Part shown: positions 25,336-34,693 of the stretch, piece by piece | How the letters are laid out: each line of letters opens with the position of its first letter | Numbering within the stretch: position 1 is the first letter of the stretch | Translations under genes and position numbers: made by a program | The notes under the pieces: generated by a model | Databases searched by the model: none | The model's input: the letters and a program-made list of their open reading frames with translations, nothing else | What the model was told of the DNA's origin: nothing | Assembly (NCBI RefSeq): GCF_009883055.1 | Contig: NZ_WWVR01000032.1 | Span: forward strand, 1 to 40,943 | Reading direction: 5' to 3' | Origin: Blautia sp. BIOML-A1 | GTDB lineage: Bacteria; Bacillota; Clostridia; Lachnospirales; Lachnospiraceae | DNA: 40,943 nucleotides

Positions 25336-25418
25336 TTCACTTCATGAAACAGGCTATATATGTGTTGGAGATTTTCTCTCTTATGCTTACTTCACGAAAC
25401 AGGCTATATATGTGTTGG
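25336..25418. repeat. Two-copy direct repeat, 50-bp period
   Basis: TTCACTTCAYGAAACAGG followed by CTATATATGTGTTGG occurs at 25336-25368 and 25386-25418 with one difference, exactly 50 bp apart. The second copy is the outer left arm of palindrome P1, so the same sequence also occurs inverted and diverged at about 25585-25615. With two copies and no further array this is not CRISPR. Confidence 0.85.
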
Positions 25419-25635
25419 TATTCTCCTCATGTGAGAGACTTCTAATATACTAGAACAGCTATCAATATACTAAAAACGCCATGAGAAATGACATAACTCG
25501 CTTACGCTCAAACAATGTCATTTCTCACGGCAACGTATATTTCTATCTGTTAAGTATATTTACGAAGTATCTCAGGCTCGCAGAATCCTCAACACATACA
25601 CCACGCTGTTTCTGATATTACATATTTCACAAGAG
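25377..25635. repeat. Long quasi-palindrome P1 (about 259 bp)
   Basis: The inner stem is 17 bp with one mismatch (25478-25494 with 25515-25531). Outside it the arms remain recognisably complementary with small indels: AATATACT blocks at 25443-25450 and their complements at 25553-25560, GACTTC near 25437 with GAAGTA near 25564, TATGTGTTG near 25409 with CAACACATA near 25590, and GAAACAG (25396-25402) with CTGTTTC (25606-25612). All pairs share a centre near 25505. The 20-base loop (25495-25514) is, on the minus strand, TGTTTGAGCGTAAGCGAGTT. No open frame of note is present. Confidence 0.85.
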
Positions 25636-25697
25636 ATTACATAACTGCTTTCATTAAACTTTTCATACTCTCCTGCACAAACAGTTTCTTGACAGTG

Positions 25698-25766
25698 GAT
25701 TGGCGGCGGACGAAGCCGCCGCGGCCAGCGTCACCCCCGGCATAGCTTCGCTGAGTCGTCTGCCAT
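25698..25766. other. GC-rich structured module between P1 and P2
   Basis: A sharply GC-rich block in an AT-rich intergenic region. It contains GGCGGC/GCCGCC (loop GGACGAA) and a GACGAAGC ... GCTTCG pairing. A 73-residue open frame crosses it on the minus strand, but it has no ribosome site and an Ala/Ser-rich composition explained by the GC content. I assign no function. Confidence 0.5.
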
Positions 25767-26028
25767 CTAAGTAATTACATAAAAAACGCAAAACACCCGT
25801 AGATATTATATGATACAGCAAACCTTCTGCAGGAAATCTGACAGTTCTTAGATGGGAATAAATCGTGTTGTCTGTAAAAATCATACTGTTTGAGCGAAGC
25901 GAGTTTATGATTTTTACAGACGGTTTTAACGATGCAATTCACATCTTAGAAATGACGATTTCCGAAGCCTGTTTGCCGGTATCATATATATCATACGGGT
26001 GAATTTATATATCTCTTTATTTACTTAG
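25767..26028. repeat. Long quasi-palindrome P2 (about 262 bp) reaching into the glyS stop codon
   Basis: The inner stem is a perfect 16 bp: GTCTGTAAAAATCATA (25870-25885) with its complement at 25906-25921. The arms stay complementary outward with indels: GGAAATC near 25832 with GATTTCC near 25957, GCAAAC near 25818 with GTTTGC near 25971, CACCCGTA near 25794 with TACGGGTG near 25995, and CTAAGTAA (25767-25774) with TTACTTAG (26021-26028), which contains the glyS stop codon. All share a centre near 25896. The 20-base loop (25886-25905) reads CTGTTTGAGCGAAGCGAGTT, almost the P1 loop in opposite orientation. Confidence 0.87.
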
Positions 26029-27419
26029 AATGTAAACTTGTCAGCGAAATATGCCTCAAGCTCTTCAATCTTCACACGAACCTGCTCCATGGTATCACGG
26101 TCACGGACTGTTACAGCACCATCATTCTCAGACTCAAAGTCATAAGTAATACAGAACGGAGTTCCGATCTCATCCTGTCTTCTGTAACGTTTACCGATAT
26201 TTCCACGGTCATCAAATTCACAGTTATATTTCTTGCTGAGCTGGTGGAAGATCTTCTCCGCACCCTCGTTCAGCTTCTTGGACAGCGGAAGGACACCGAT
26301 CTTAACCGGAGCCAGAACCGGATGGAAATGAAGCACGGTACGAACATCGTTCTTCTCTGCATCCAGAACTTCCTCGTCATATGCACTGCACAGGAAAGCA
26401 AGTACCATACGGTCTGCACCAAGTGACGGCTCAATAACATACGGAATATATTTCTGTTTCTTCTCATCATCGAAGTATGTCAGATCCTGTCCGGATACAT
26501 TCTGATGCTGTGTCAGGTCATAATCTGTTCTGTCAGCGATTCCCCACAGTTCGCCCCATCCAAACGGGAACAGGAACTCTACGTCTGTGGTGGCCTTGCT
26601 GTAGAAGCTCAGCTCTTCTTTATCGTGGTCACGATAACGTACCTCGTCATCCTTAAGACCAAGAGAACTCAGCCAGTCAAGACAGAACTGCTTCCAGTAT
26701 GCAAACCACTCAAGGTCTGTATCCGGCTCGCAGAAGAATTCAAGTTCCATCTGCTCGAACTCACGGGTACGGAATGTGAAGTTACCCGGTGTGATCTCGT
26801 TACGGAAGGATTTACCGATCTGTCCGATACCAAACGGAATCTTCTTACGGGAAGTTCTCTGTACATTCTTGAAGTTTACAAAAATACCCTGTGCTGTTTC
26901 AGGTCTTAAATAAACTGTATTCTTGGCATCCTCAGTTACACCCTGGAATGTCTTGAACATCAGGTTGAACTGACGGATATCTGTGAAGTTGTGCTTGCCG
27001 CAGGACGGACACGGAACTTCATGCTCCTTGATGAAATCCATCATCTGCTCCTGAGACCATGCGTCTACACTTCCCTCAATTGCGATGTCATGCTCTGCAC
27101 AGAAATCCTCGATCAGTTTGTCTGCACGGAAACGCTCATGACATTCCTTACAGTCCATCAGAGGATCGGAGAATCCGCCAAGATGACCGGATGCAACCCA
27201 TGTCTGTGGATTCATCAGGATCGCACAGTCCACACCGACATTGTACGGGGATTCCTGAATAAATTTCTGCCACCATGCACGTTTTACGTTGTTCTTAAGT
27301 TCAACGCCAAGGTTACCGTAGTCCCAGGTATTTGCAAGACCTCCATAAATTTCTGAACCAGGATAAACGAATCCTCTGGCCTTTGCCAGAGCAACAATTT
27401 TCTCCATTGTTTTTTCCAT
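26025..27419 (-). CDS. glyQS: Glycine--tRNA ligase (homodimeric, class II)
   Basis: Charges tRNA-Gly. The 464-residue product is the single-chain alpha2 type, with an N-terminal [17 protein letters not shown], the motif-1 and -2 regions ([18 protein letters not shown] and [35 protein letters not shown]), a zinc-like CKECH/CPSC insertion, and motif 3 near [14 protein letters not shown], followed by an anticodon-binding domain. The start is ATG 27417-27419 with GAGGAG seven bases upstream; the ATG 15 bases earlier lies inside the ribosome site. No T-box is present, and the promoter at 27465-27492 lies directly upstream. Palindrome P2 begins at its stop codon and would form a very long hairpin in the mRNA 3' end. 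Confidence 0.96.
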   Translation of the reverse strand: MEKTMEKIVALAKARGFVYPGSEIYGGLANTWDYGNLGVELKNNVKRAWWQKFIQESPYNVGVDCAILMNPQTWVASGHLGGFSDPLMDCKECHERFRADKLIEDFCAEHDIAIEGSVDAWSQEQMMDFIKEHEVPCPSCGKHNFTDIRQFNLMFKTFQGVTEDAKNTVYLRPETAQGIFVNFKNVQRTSRKKIPFGIGQIGKSFRNEITPGNFTFRTREFEQMELEFFCEPDTDLEWFAYWKQFCLDWLSSLGLKDDEVRYRDHDKEELSFYSKATTDVEFLFPFGWGELWGIADRTDYDLTQHQNVSGQDLTYFDDEKKQKYIPYVIEPSLGADRMVLAFLCSAYDEEVLDAEKNDVRTVLHFHPVLAPVKIGVLPLSKKLNEGAEKIFHQLSKKYNCEFDDRGNIGKRYRRQDEIGTPFCITYDFESENDGAVTVRDRDTMEQVRVKIEELEAYFADKFTF

Positions 27420-27464
27420 GATATCTCTCCTCATTGTTTAATTAGTGAAAACCTAAGTGTTCTC

Positions 27465-27492
27465 ATTATACCTCATTTAAAATATATTTCAA
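27465..27492 (-). promoter_or_regulatory. Sigma-A promoter of glyQS
   Basis: TTGAAA (27487-27492), a 16-base spacer and consensus TATAAT (27465-27470), a few bases past the recO stop codon. Confidence 0.8.
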
Positions 27493-27497
27493 CTCAT

Positions 27498-28250
27498 TTA
27501 TTTCATAACCTCCAGAATCTGGAGACTTCGAAACCTTTTGTCCGTATTTGCAGCCGTATATCTATGTATGATATGCTCCAGTTCCAGAAGCACCTCATCC
27601 TTTACCGTAAAGGTATACAGCTTTCCCATCGGGGCTGTGGCAATAAAACGCATCGCATAAAGTGCCGAAGGTGAAATCCGAAGATTTCCCTTCTGTCCGG
27701 ATGCACATTTGGCGCACAAAATCCCATGCAGTTCCTGCGAAAAGAAAGTCTGGCCTTCCGGGATTTCCTCTCTTGCGCACAACGCACATTGAAACAGTTC
27801 CGGGCAAAGCCCCTGCTCCGTCATCGTCCGCAGTTCATAAATACAGCGGATCAGACGATTATCCATCTTAGGATTCAGAAGAGCTCTGACCGTAACATAC
27901 AGAAGATTCATCATCTCCCTCTCGTCAGTCCCTTCCCGCCCGAAATAATCCGCCAGTTCCAGGAAATAATACCCATAATAAACTCCCGGCTGCATTGCTG
28001 CCAGTTCCACAAAATGGTGGGATACTGACACCTGATTCAGATTATAACTGCTTCTGCCTTCAAACAAAGTAAAGGTTCCGAAAACAAAAGGATCTGCTGC
28101 TGCCAGAAACGGACTGTTCGGTCGTCTTGCCCCCTTGGCAAAAGCCGAAATCTTTCCCCTCTCTCTGGTCAGCAAAACAATTCTTTTGTCGTATTCGCCA
28201 ATCGGCATCGCAGAGATCACAACTCCCTGCACGGTGATCAGATCACTCAT
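27498..28250 (-). CDS. recO: DNA repair protein RecO
   Basis: RecO anneals SSB-coated single strands and, with RecF and RecR, loads RecA at gaps. The 250-residue protein has the N-terminal OB-fold (residues 1-80, with GEYDKRIVLLTRERGKISAFAKGARRPNS), a helical middle, and the zinc-binding Cys pairs CALC (about 155-158) and CAKC (about 180-183). It starts three bases after the era stop codon, the common era-recO pairing of Firmicutes, so translation is likely coupled. Confidence 0.94.
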   Translation of the reverse strand: MSDLITVQGVVISAMPIGEYDKRIVLLTRERGKISAFAKGARRPNSPFLAAADPFVFGTFTLFEGRSSYNLNQVSVSHHFVELAAMQPGVYYGYYFLELADYFGREGTDEREMMNLLYVTVRALLNPKMDNRLIRCIYELRTMTEQGLCPELFQCALCAREEIPEGQTFFSQELHGILCAKCASGQKGNLRISPSALYAMRFIATAPMGKLYTFTVKDEVLLELEHIIHRYTAANTDKRFRSLQILEVMK

Positions 28251-28253
28251 TTA

Positions 28254-29162
28254 TCAGATTTCCTTCTTGTTATAGCCGAAGTTTTTGATCATAAAGTCAC
28301 TGTCGCGCCAGTCCTTACGAACCTTGACCCAGATTTTCAGATTAACCCTGGCATCCAGCATTCTCTCCAGCTCATAGCGGGCGTTACTGCCGATTTTTTT
28401 GAGCATGGCACCCTGCTTTCCAATGATAATGCCCTTGTGGGAATCCCTCTCACAGATGATCGTCGCTTCAATATCAACCAGATTCCTTTTTCCGGGACGT
28501 TCTTTCATAGAGTCAATTGCGACCGCGATACCATGCGGAATCTCTGCATCCAATGCATGAAGTGCCTTCTCACGGATGATCTCCGCTGCAATCTGTCTCT
28601 GTGGCTGGTCTGTTACCGTATCCTCATCGTAGAACATCGGTCCATATGGCAGATATTTCAAAATACATGGAATAATATCCTCTGTATTCTGGTTTCGAAG
28701 TGCAGAACACGGAATGATCTCGTCAAAATCATAAAGCTTACGGTACGTGTCGATCGCCTTCAGGATCTCATCCTTATCCACGGTATCGACCTTGTTGATA
28801 ATAAGGATAACCGGAACATGAAGTCCTTTAAGCTGGTCTGCAATGTGACGCTCTCCTGCACCGATAAAAGTGGTAGGCTCTACCAGCCAAAGGATCACAT
28901 CTACATCTTTGAGTGTCCTCTCCGCTACCTGGACCATGTATTCGCCCAGTTTATTCTTCGCCTTGTGAATACCCGGAGTATCCAGAAAAACGATCTGCCC
29001 GTCTTCGCAGGTATATACCGTCTGGATACGGTTTCTGGTCGTCTGCGGTTTCTTGGATGTGATCGCGATCTTCTGTCCGATCAGATGATTCATCAGTGTT
29101 GATTTTCCAACATTCGGACGTCCGATGATCGCTGCAAATCCGGATTTAAAATTATCTTTCAT
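28254..29162 (-). CDS. era: GTPase Era
   Basis: Era binds the 3' end of 16S rRNA and assists maturation of the small ribosomal subunit. The 302-residue protein has G1 GRPNVGKST (residues 14-22), G3 DTPGIHK, G4 NKVDTV and G5 SAL in the GTPase domain, and a C-terminal KH domain with IIGKQGAMLKKIGSNAR. It begins 29 bases after the M16 protease gene and ends three bases before recO. Confidence 0.97.
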   Translation of the reverse strand: MKDNFKSGFAAIIGRPNVGKSTLMNHLIGQKIAITSKKPQTTRNRIQTVYTCEDGQIVFLDTPGIHKAKNKLGEYMVQVAERTLKDVDVILWLVEPTTFIGAGERHIADQLKGLHVPVILIINKVDTVDKDEILKAIDTYRKLYDFDEIIPCSALRNQNTEDIIPCILKYLPYGPMFYDEDTVTDQPQRQIAAEIIREKALHALDAEIPHGIAVAIDSMKERPGKRNLVDIEATIICERDSHKGIIIGKQGAMLKKIGSNARYELERMLDARVNLKIWVKVRKDWRDSDFMIKNFGYNKKEI

Positions 29163-29191
29163 TCTTTCACTCCTGTAAAATCCTCTCCGTT

Positions 29192-32116
29192 TCAGCCATT
29201 GATCAGCGGACTGATATTCATGAAGAGTTCTTTTTCTTTCTGTACTTCTGGTTCACTTCCTACAACACAAATTTCTTCATCAGACAAGATCGCCTCGATC
29301 AGTGGAGCCAGTGCCTGAATATCCTCAGCCTGTGCATTCAGGATCTCATCACGTTCTTTCTGCACCATCTCTTCTGTCAGACCGCAGAACCATGCTGCCT
29401 TGGAAATGCTTCCTTTCATCTGCGGAGTCTTCGGTACATCCTTTCCACTGATAGTTCCAATGATGTATTTTGTCATTTCTCTTTCATCTGCCTGGAAACC
29501 ACGTACATAATCCGGAATTCCGGCAAAAACATCAAAGGTACGTTTCAGATGCGGATCACGGTAGGACACAAAGAAGCTCTCGCCACTGTATTTAAATCCG
29601 CTCATACATCCGTAAGCACCGCCCTTAACACGGATATTGATCCAGAGATAATCATAGCTTAAGGCAACCTTGAGAATATTAAGTGCACCTGTATAGTCGT
29701 AGCCTTTTTTGCGGAAGTTTCCTGCCTGTGCCACATACTGTACCTGTCCGGAAGTCATAAATCCTTCATTTTTCTTCTGGCAGATCATTTCAGAAGAAGA
29801 ACTTTCTGTCACTTCCTGATGAAGCGTTTTCTTTAATTCCCTGATCTGTTTCTGAACACTGTCAAGGGACTCTCTCTCTCCTGTATAACTGATACAGAGA
29901 TTTTCCGGGCGAAGGATCTCGACCATCAGAGACTTGAGGTTCTCAATGATCTCTTCCTTTCTGTCATCAAATTCCCTGTCCAGTTTCTCAATAAACTGAT
30001 AGTATGCGATTCCTGCCATTCCATCCTGAAAAGCTGCCATCGGAGATGCATAGGAAGCTGCACGGAGCACTGCTGTGGAATGTCCTGCACTTACAAGAGA
30101 TGATTGTGCTCTTGATTTGACTCTCGAAATGATTTCATGAAGTCTTCTGGTATCTGTCACATCGGATGTGTTAAGAATCTCACGGATCATACGGAAAATC
30201 ACATCCATCTTCGGATACATTACCTTACCCTTGACACCAAAGAAGGCTCTGTACTCATCCACAGAATCTGCACGGTCAAAAACTTCAACGCCGCAGGCAA
30301 TTCCACCGGTCTCGGCATTGATCTCATTGGAAAGCTCTCCATAAGTGTAATGTGCGGTATCTACATATCCAAGCACGGATTTAAGGAGTCCCAGATATGG
30401 AACTTTATCCGGTGCAAGGTTCTTGAGGTCAAACATCAGATCCAGATAGGCAATTCCATTTGTTGAAACCTCATGATACAGGAAAAGACTTCCATCCACA
30501 TCCAGTTCTTCATTATAAAATTTATCCGCAGATTTACGGATATCTTCCCTCTTAAGCATCGGGATACATTTTGCAGCCTCCGGATCTTCTTCTGCTTCCT
30601 GATATGCTTCCAGTGCACTGGTTCGTTTTACCATCTCCTGTCTTTCTTCTTCGGTGCATCCCCCAAGATAAGCGGCCAGTTTCTCTTCAAGAGCCTTGGC
30701 TTTTCTTGCGGCAAGTCCTCTGGACGGCATCAGGGTCAGTACCGAGCCATGTGGATTGTCAAGAAGATATTTACGGATCAGTTCTTCAAAATACCCTGTG
30801 TTTTTGAGAGATTTCAGTTTCTCAAATACCGGAATCAGTTCTACCTGTGCAAATGGATGCTCATCGTCATACAGCCAGTTTCCAAGAATATCAAGGCCAT
30901 AGATCAGACCCTTCGGATAGGAAGAAAAATCGGCTTCCCTGTAGCGGAACTCCATACTGTTGATTCCGGCATCCAGTGCTTTACGGTCAATTCCTGTCTC
31001 TGCAACTTTCTGAAGAACATCTCGGATAATGGAAACAAATTCTTCTTTTTTGTCTGCATTCGCACCCTTTGCGATAATATCAAAATACGGCTGACGGATT
31101 CCATCCTCATAAGCACCATAAATATCCTTGCCGATTCCCGCATCAAGAAGTGCTTTCTTAAGCGGTGCCCCCGGTGCGCTTAAAAGTGCATAATCCAAGA
31201 CTTCAAACGCAATGGCAGTAAGACTGTCCATGGCAGTTCCCACAACAACATTGTAAGAAAGATATGCATTATCCTCCTCACTCTCACTCTCTGCAACCGG
31301 ATATTCCTTTGTCAGATCCTGCATTGCATCAAACGCCTTCTGTTCTCTAATCTCAGAATCCACATCCAGGCTGTCAAAAGCAGATAGATAATGTCTGTCG
31401 ATGAAATCCAGTTTCTCTGTCATGTCCATATTTCCGTACAGGTAAATATAGCTGTTGGACGGATGATAATACGTTCTGTGGAAATCAAGGAATTCTTCAT
31501 AGCTAAGATCTGGAATATTCTCAGGAGCTCCGCCGGACTCGCATCCATAAGTGATATCCGGGAACAGAGAGTTCATGATCTCACGCTCCAGAACATCATC
31601 CGGAGAAGAAAAAGCTCCCTTCATTTCGTTATAAACAACACCATTATAGGTCAGCGGGCCTTCTGGTTTCTCCAGGTGATAATTCCAGCCTTCCTGACGG
31701 AAGATTTCTTCTTTCTCATAAATGTTCGGATAAAAAACTGCATCCAGATAAACATGCATCAGATTCTGAAAATCCTGATCATTACAGCTTGCCACCGGAT
31801 AACAGGTCTTGTCCGGATAAGTCATGGCATTCAAAAAAGTGTTCAAAGAGCCTTTGACCAGTTCGACAAACGGATCTTTGAGTGGAAACTCTCTGGATCC
31901 GCAGAGCACACTATGTTCCAGAATATGTGCAACACCTGTGCTGTTCTTCGGCGGGGTACGAAAAGCGATATTGAACACTTTGTTTTCGTCATCGTTCTCA
32001 ATGAGCATTACCCTTGCTCCGGTTTTGATATGCCGGAGCAGGTAGCCTGTAGAACGGATGTCAGTTAATTTTTTTTCTTTGATGACCTTGTATGCAGTCA
32101 CTTTACTTAAATCCAT
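29192..32116 (-). CDS. M16C-family zinc metalloprotease (presequence-protease / insulinase type)
   Basis: The 974-residue protein is a single-chain member of the large M16C peptidases that degrade peptides inside a closed clam-shell of two homologous halves. The N-terminal half carries the inverted zinc motif HILEH (64-68), VELVKGSLNTFLNAMTYPDKT, and the downstream Glu in the NEMKGAFSSPDDVLEREI region. The C-terminal half has the typical GGAYG segment (VKGGAYGCMSGFKYSGESFFVSYRDP). No signal peptide is seen, so it is likely cytosolic and used for peptide turnover. GGAGG lies about five bases before the ATG. Confidence 0.93.
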   Translation of the reverse strand: MDLSKVTAYKVIKEKKLTDIRSTGYLLRHIKTGARVMLIENDDENKVFNIAFRTPPKNSTGVAHILEHSVLCGSREFPLKDPFVELVKGSLNTFLNAMTYPDKTCYPVASCNDQDFQNLMHVYLDAVFYPNIYEKEEIFRQEGWNYHLEKPEGPLTYNGVVYNEMKGAFSSPDDVLEREIMNSLFPDITYGCESGGAPENIPDLSYEEFLDFHRTYYHPSNSYIYLYGNMDMTEKLDFIDRHYLSAFDSLDVDSEIREQKAFDAMQDLTKEYPVAESESEEDNAYLSYNVVVGTAMDSLTAIAFEVLDYALLSAPGAPLKKALLDAGIGKDIYGAYEDGIRQPYFDIIAKGANADKKEEFVSIIRDVLQKVAETGIDRKALDAGINSMEFRYREADFSSYPKGLIYGLDILGNWLYDDEHPFAQVELIPVFEKLKSLKNTGYFEELIRKYLLDNPHGSVLTLMPSRGLAARKAKALEEKLAAYLGGCTEEERQEMVKRTSALEAYQEAEEDPEAAKCIPMLKREDIRKSADKFYNEELDVDGSLFLYHEVSTNGIAYLDLMFDLKNLAPDKVPYLGLLKSVLGYVDTAHYTYGELSNEINAETGGIACGVEVFDRADSVDEYRAFFGVKGKVMYPKMDVIFRMIREILNTSDVTDTRRLHEIISRVKSRAQSSLVSAGHSTAVLRAASYASPMAAFQDGMAGIAYYQFIEKLDREFDDRKEEIIENLKSLMVEILRPENLCISYTGERESLDSVQKQIRELKKTLHQEVTESSSSEMICQKKNEGFMTSGQVQYVAQAGNFRKKGYDYTGALNILKVALSYDYLWINIRVKGGAYGCMSGFKYSGESFFVSYRDPHLKRTFDVFAGIPDYVRGFQADEREMTKYIIGTISGKDVPKTPQMKGSISKAAWFCGLTEEMVQKERDEILNAQAEDIQALAPLIEAILSDEEICVVGSEPEVQKEKELFMNISPLING

Positions 32117-32160
32117 TGCTGCCTCCGTTTTTATATGTAGTATTTCTTATTTTACCGGAT

Positions 32161-32742
32161 TTATTCCGGAAGTCCGCCCTCGCCCGGGAAATAATCCTCG
32201 AAGACCTTGCGGGCTGCCTTTGTGAGCAGAGCCAGTTCTTCTTCCATGCCAAGATTTCTGGGTACTTTTACGGTTGTTTCATAGATATCATTCTTAAGCT
32301 TTGACTTGACGTCATCCTTCTTCATTGTCACAAGTCCGCAAAGTATCGTATTATAACTCTTGTCTGTCTGGCAGAGATCCATATACAGCTTGACAAGATG
32401 CTCACACTCTCGATAGACGAGTTCTCTGTGCAGCTCGCTCTTCTGTATAAGTTCATGGAAGCTTACCTGATCCAGTTCTTTCTGAAGGCTCTTTCGTGCA
32501 CTCCTGGAACCAAATAATCTGTTTCCGGAAGCACGGTTGAACTCTATGGTCATCCAGAACTTCAGATAACCGTCTGCCCGTCCTCCCAGGTCAGATTCCA
32601 TGCCATAACGTGCATCCCAGATTTCCTTACGAACCTGATTTTCCTCGGTATTTCCCTCCTGTGCGATTGCCTGCTCCAGAAGCTCTCTGCGCTTGGCCGG
32701 ATCTTTTTCTCTATAATATTGTGCAATGATTGGTGTATCCAT
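32161..32742 (-). CDS. Conserved hypothetical protein (possibly DUF6553 family)
   Basis: The 193-residue soluble, charged protein begins MDTPIIAQYYREKDPAKRRELLEQAI and is predicted mostly alpha-helical (RKEIWDARYGMESDLGGRADGYLKFWMTIEF, LVYRECEHLVKLYMDLCQTDKSYNTILCG). No catalytic motif or membrane span is visible. I recall similar proteins in Lachnospiraceae under a DUF name but cannot assign a function. AGGAGG lies about seven bases before the ATG. It is preceded by the queA terminator and a likely promoter inside that hairpin (32855-32863), and followed 45 bases later by the M16C protease gene. Confidence 0.8.
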   Translation of the reverse strand: MDTPIIAQYYREKDPAKRRELLEQAIAQEGNTEENQVRKEIWDARYGMESDLGGRADGYLKFWMTIEFNRASGNRLFGSRSARKSLQKELDQVSFHELIQKSELHRELVYRECEHLVKLYMDLCQTDKSYNTILCGLVTMKKDDVKSKLKNDIYETTVKVPRNLGMEEELALLTKAARKVFEDYFPGEGGLPE

Positions 32743-32825
32743 ATATACCCTCCTGTAGATATTCTATTCTGCCACGATTTCTGAAGGTGAAGACCAACAT
32801 TACGAAATCATTCTCTATAAAGTAA

Positions 32826-32882
32826 TAAAAAACCCTCTTCCCTCCAATATGCCCATTATAGCAAAGATGGAGAAAAAAGGGT
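32826..32882 (-). terminator. Intrinsic terminator of queA
   Basis: The 15-base arms at 32868-32882 and 32832-32846 pair throughout on the minus strand when G-U pairs are allowed, followed by a run of T. The 21-base loop carries the promoter element at 32855-32863. Confidence 0.85.
32855..32863 (-). promoter_or_regulatory. Extended -10 promoter inside the queA terminator loop
   Basis: TGCTATAAT on the minus strand (consensus extended -10) lies in the loop of the queA terminator. It is about 113 bases before the start of the hypothetical gene at 32742. No clear -35 is seen because the upstream sequence is the terminator stem. Confidence 0.55.
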
Positions 32883-32891
32883 AGTCCCAGT

Positions 32892-33917
32892 TTACAGAAT
32901 AAGCATCGCATCCCCAAAGGAGAAGAATCTGTATTTCTGGCGTACAGCCTCTTCATAAGCTGCCATAATATGCTCTTTACCTGCAAGAGCAGAAACCAGC
33001 ATCATAAGCGTAGACTCCGGAAGATGAAAATTTGTGATCAGTCCGTCAATCATTTTAAAACGGTAGCCCGGATAGATAAAAATCTCTGTCCAGCCGCTTC
33101 CTGCACGCAGAATTCCATTCTCATCTGTCGCAGATTCCAGAGTACGGCAGCTTGTCGTTCCTACAGAGATCACCCTGCCGCCCTGCTTCTTTGTGTCATT
33201 GATGAGCTTCGCCTGGTCTTCCTCTACCATATAGAACTCAGAATGCATATGATGCTGTTCCACATCATCAACCTTGACCGGCCGGAAGGTTCCAAGTCCT
33301 ACATGAAGTGTCACATGAGCAATATTGACGCCCTTCGCCTTCACCTGCTCCAGAAGCTCTTTTGTAAAATGAAGTCCTGCTGTCGGTGCTGCCGCGGAAC
33401 CGTCATTCTTTGCATATACGGTCTGATAGCGGTTCTTGTCTTTTAATTTATGTGTAATATATGGAGGAAGCGGCATTTCTCCAAGCTGATCCAGAATTTC
33501 CTCAAAGATTCCATCATATTGGAACTGGATCAGACGGTTTCCCTCATCTACAACATCGATGATCTCACCCTTAAGGATTCCGTCACCAAATGTGATCTTT
33601 GCTCCCGGTCTTGCCTTCTTGCCCGGTTTTACAAGACATTCCCAGATATCATTTTCACGGCGTTTCAAGAGCAGGATCTCGATCAGTGCACCGGTTTCTT
33701 CTTTGTGTCCGTAAAGACGGGCAGGGATAACCCTTGTGTCATTGATGACCAGACAGTCTCCCTCTTTCAGATAATCTAGAATGTCTGTAAAATGTCTGTG
33801 TTCCATGGATCCGTCTTTCATAGAAAGATGAAGAAGCCTGGAAGAACTGCGGTCTTCCAGAGGATCCTGTGCGATCAGTTCCTTCGGAAGATCATAATAA
33901 AAATCTGATGTCTTCAT
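32892..33917 (-). CDS. queA: tRNA preQ1(34) S-adenosylmethionine ribosyltransferase-isomerase
   Basis: QueA transfers and isomerises the ribosyl part of SAM onto preQ1 in the wobble position of tRNAs, giving epoxyqueuosine. The 341-residue protein has the family's start ([26 protein letters not shown]), [36 protein letters not shown], and the C-terminal [16 protein letters not shown] and FGDAMLI. It starts 11 bases after trmD and so belongs to the ylxM-trmD gene run. In this run the place often held by rplS after trmD is taken by queA. Confidence 0.97.
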   Translation of the reverse strand: MKTSDFYYDLPKELIAQDPLEDRSSSRLLHLSMKDGSMEHRHFTDILDYLKEGDCLVINDTRVIPARLYGHKEETGALIEILLLKRRENDIWECLVKPGKKARPGAKITFGDGILKGEIIDVVDEGNRLIQFQYDGIFEEILDQLGEMPLPPYITHKLKDKNRYQTVYAKNDGSAAAPTAGLHFTKELLEQVKAKGVNIAHVTLHVGLGTFRPVKVDDVEQHHMHSEFYMVEEDQAKLINDTKKQGGRVISVGTTSCRTLESATDENGILRAGSGWTEIFIYPGYRFKMIDGLITNFHLPESTLMMLVSALAGKEHIMAAYEEAVRQKYRFFSFGDAMLIL

Positions 33918-33928
33918 AACTACTCCTT

Positions 33929-34693
33929 TTATTGGTTATCGTTCTTTTCTTTTTCTTCTTTCCACTGTTTCTTCCACTGGCGGATCTGATTCCACTCTTT
34001 GTTGGTAAGATCTGCCTTTTTGAGAAGATCCGGCCGGTTCTTTGCTGTACGCAGGATAGACTGTTCTCTTCTCCACGCTTCGATGTTGGCATGATGTCCT
34101 GATAAAAGGACAGGAGGAACCTTTTTGCCATGCCATTCTTCCGGTCTGCTGTACTGAGGATATTCAAGAAGATTTCCTGCAAAAGACTCCGTCTCTCCCG
34201 ATTCCTGATTACTCAGAACTCCCGGAACCATTCTTGAGACAGCATCCATCATGACCATCGCCGGAAGTTCGCCGCCTGTAAGCACATAATCTCCGATAGA
34301 AACAAAATCTGTAACCACTTCCTCGAGCACGCGCTCATCAATTCCCTCATAATGTCCGCACAGAAAAACAAGATCCTGCTCTTTTGCAAAATCTTTCGCC
34401 ATGGTCTGATTAAATACGCTTCCCTGAGGTGTGAGATAAACCACTCTCGGCCTGTAGCCGATTTTTTCCTCGATAGACTGGTATGCAAGATAAACCGGCT
34501 CTGCCTGCATCAGCATTCCGGCGCCGCCGCCGTAGGGATAATCATCCACCTTCTGATGCTTATTAAACGCATAATCACGGATATTGATCGCATCAACGGA
34601 CAGATATCCTCCCGCGATCGCACGTCCGATGATACTGGTGTTCATTCCCTGCTCTATCATTTCCGGAAAAAGTGTCAAAACATGAAAATTCAT
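33929..34693 (-). CDS. trmD: tRNA (guanine-N1-)-methyltransferase
   Basis: TrmD methylates G37 next to the anticodon using SAM, preventing +1 frameshifts. The 254-residue SPOUT-family protein begins [13 protein letters not shown] and contains [34 protein letters not shown], the knot segment [23 protein letters not shown], and the C-terminal [12 protein letters not shown]. It starts directly after the rimM stop codon, so the pair is probably translationally coupled, and is followed by queA. Confidence 0.97.
   Translation of the reverse strand: MNFHVLTLFPEMIEQGMNTSIIGRAIAGGYLSVDAINIRDYAFNKHQKVDDYPYGGGAGMLMQAEPVYLAYQSIEEKIGYRPRVVYLTPQGSVFNQTMAKDFAKEQDLVFLCGHYEGIDERVLEEVVTDFVSIGDYVLTGGELPAMVMMDAVSRMVPGVLSNQESGETESFAGNLLEYPQYSRPEEWHGKKVPPVLLSGHHANIEAWRREQSILRTAKNRPDLLKKADLTNKEWNQIRQWKKQWKEEKEKNDNQ

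Noticed and set aside
25336..25418. CRISPR-like spacing of the direct repeat
   Set aside because: Only two copies, with no third repeat, no palindromic repeat unit and no cas genes nearby.
25265..25453. 62-residue plus-strand open frame over the 50-bp repeat
   Set aside because: It is made of the tandem repeat, lacks a Shine-Dalgarno site and shows no family features.
25663..25884. 73-residue minus-strand open frame across the GC-rich block and P2
   Set aside because: No ribosome site, crosses the loop-proximal stem of P2, and the composition is explained by the GC-rich block.
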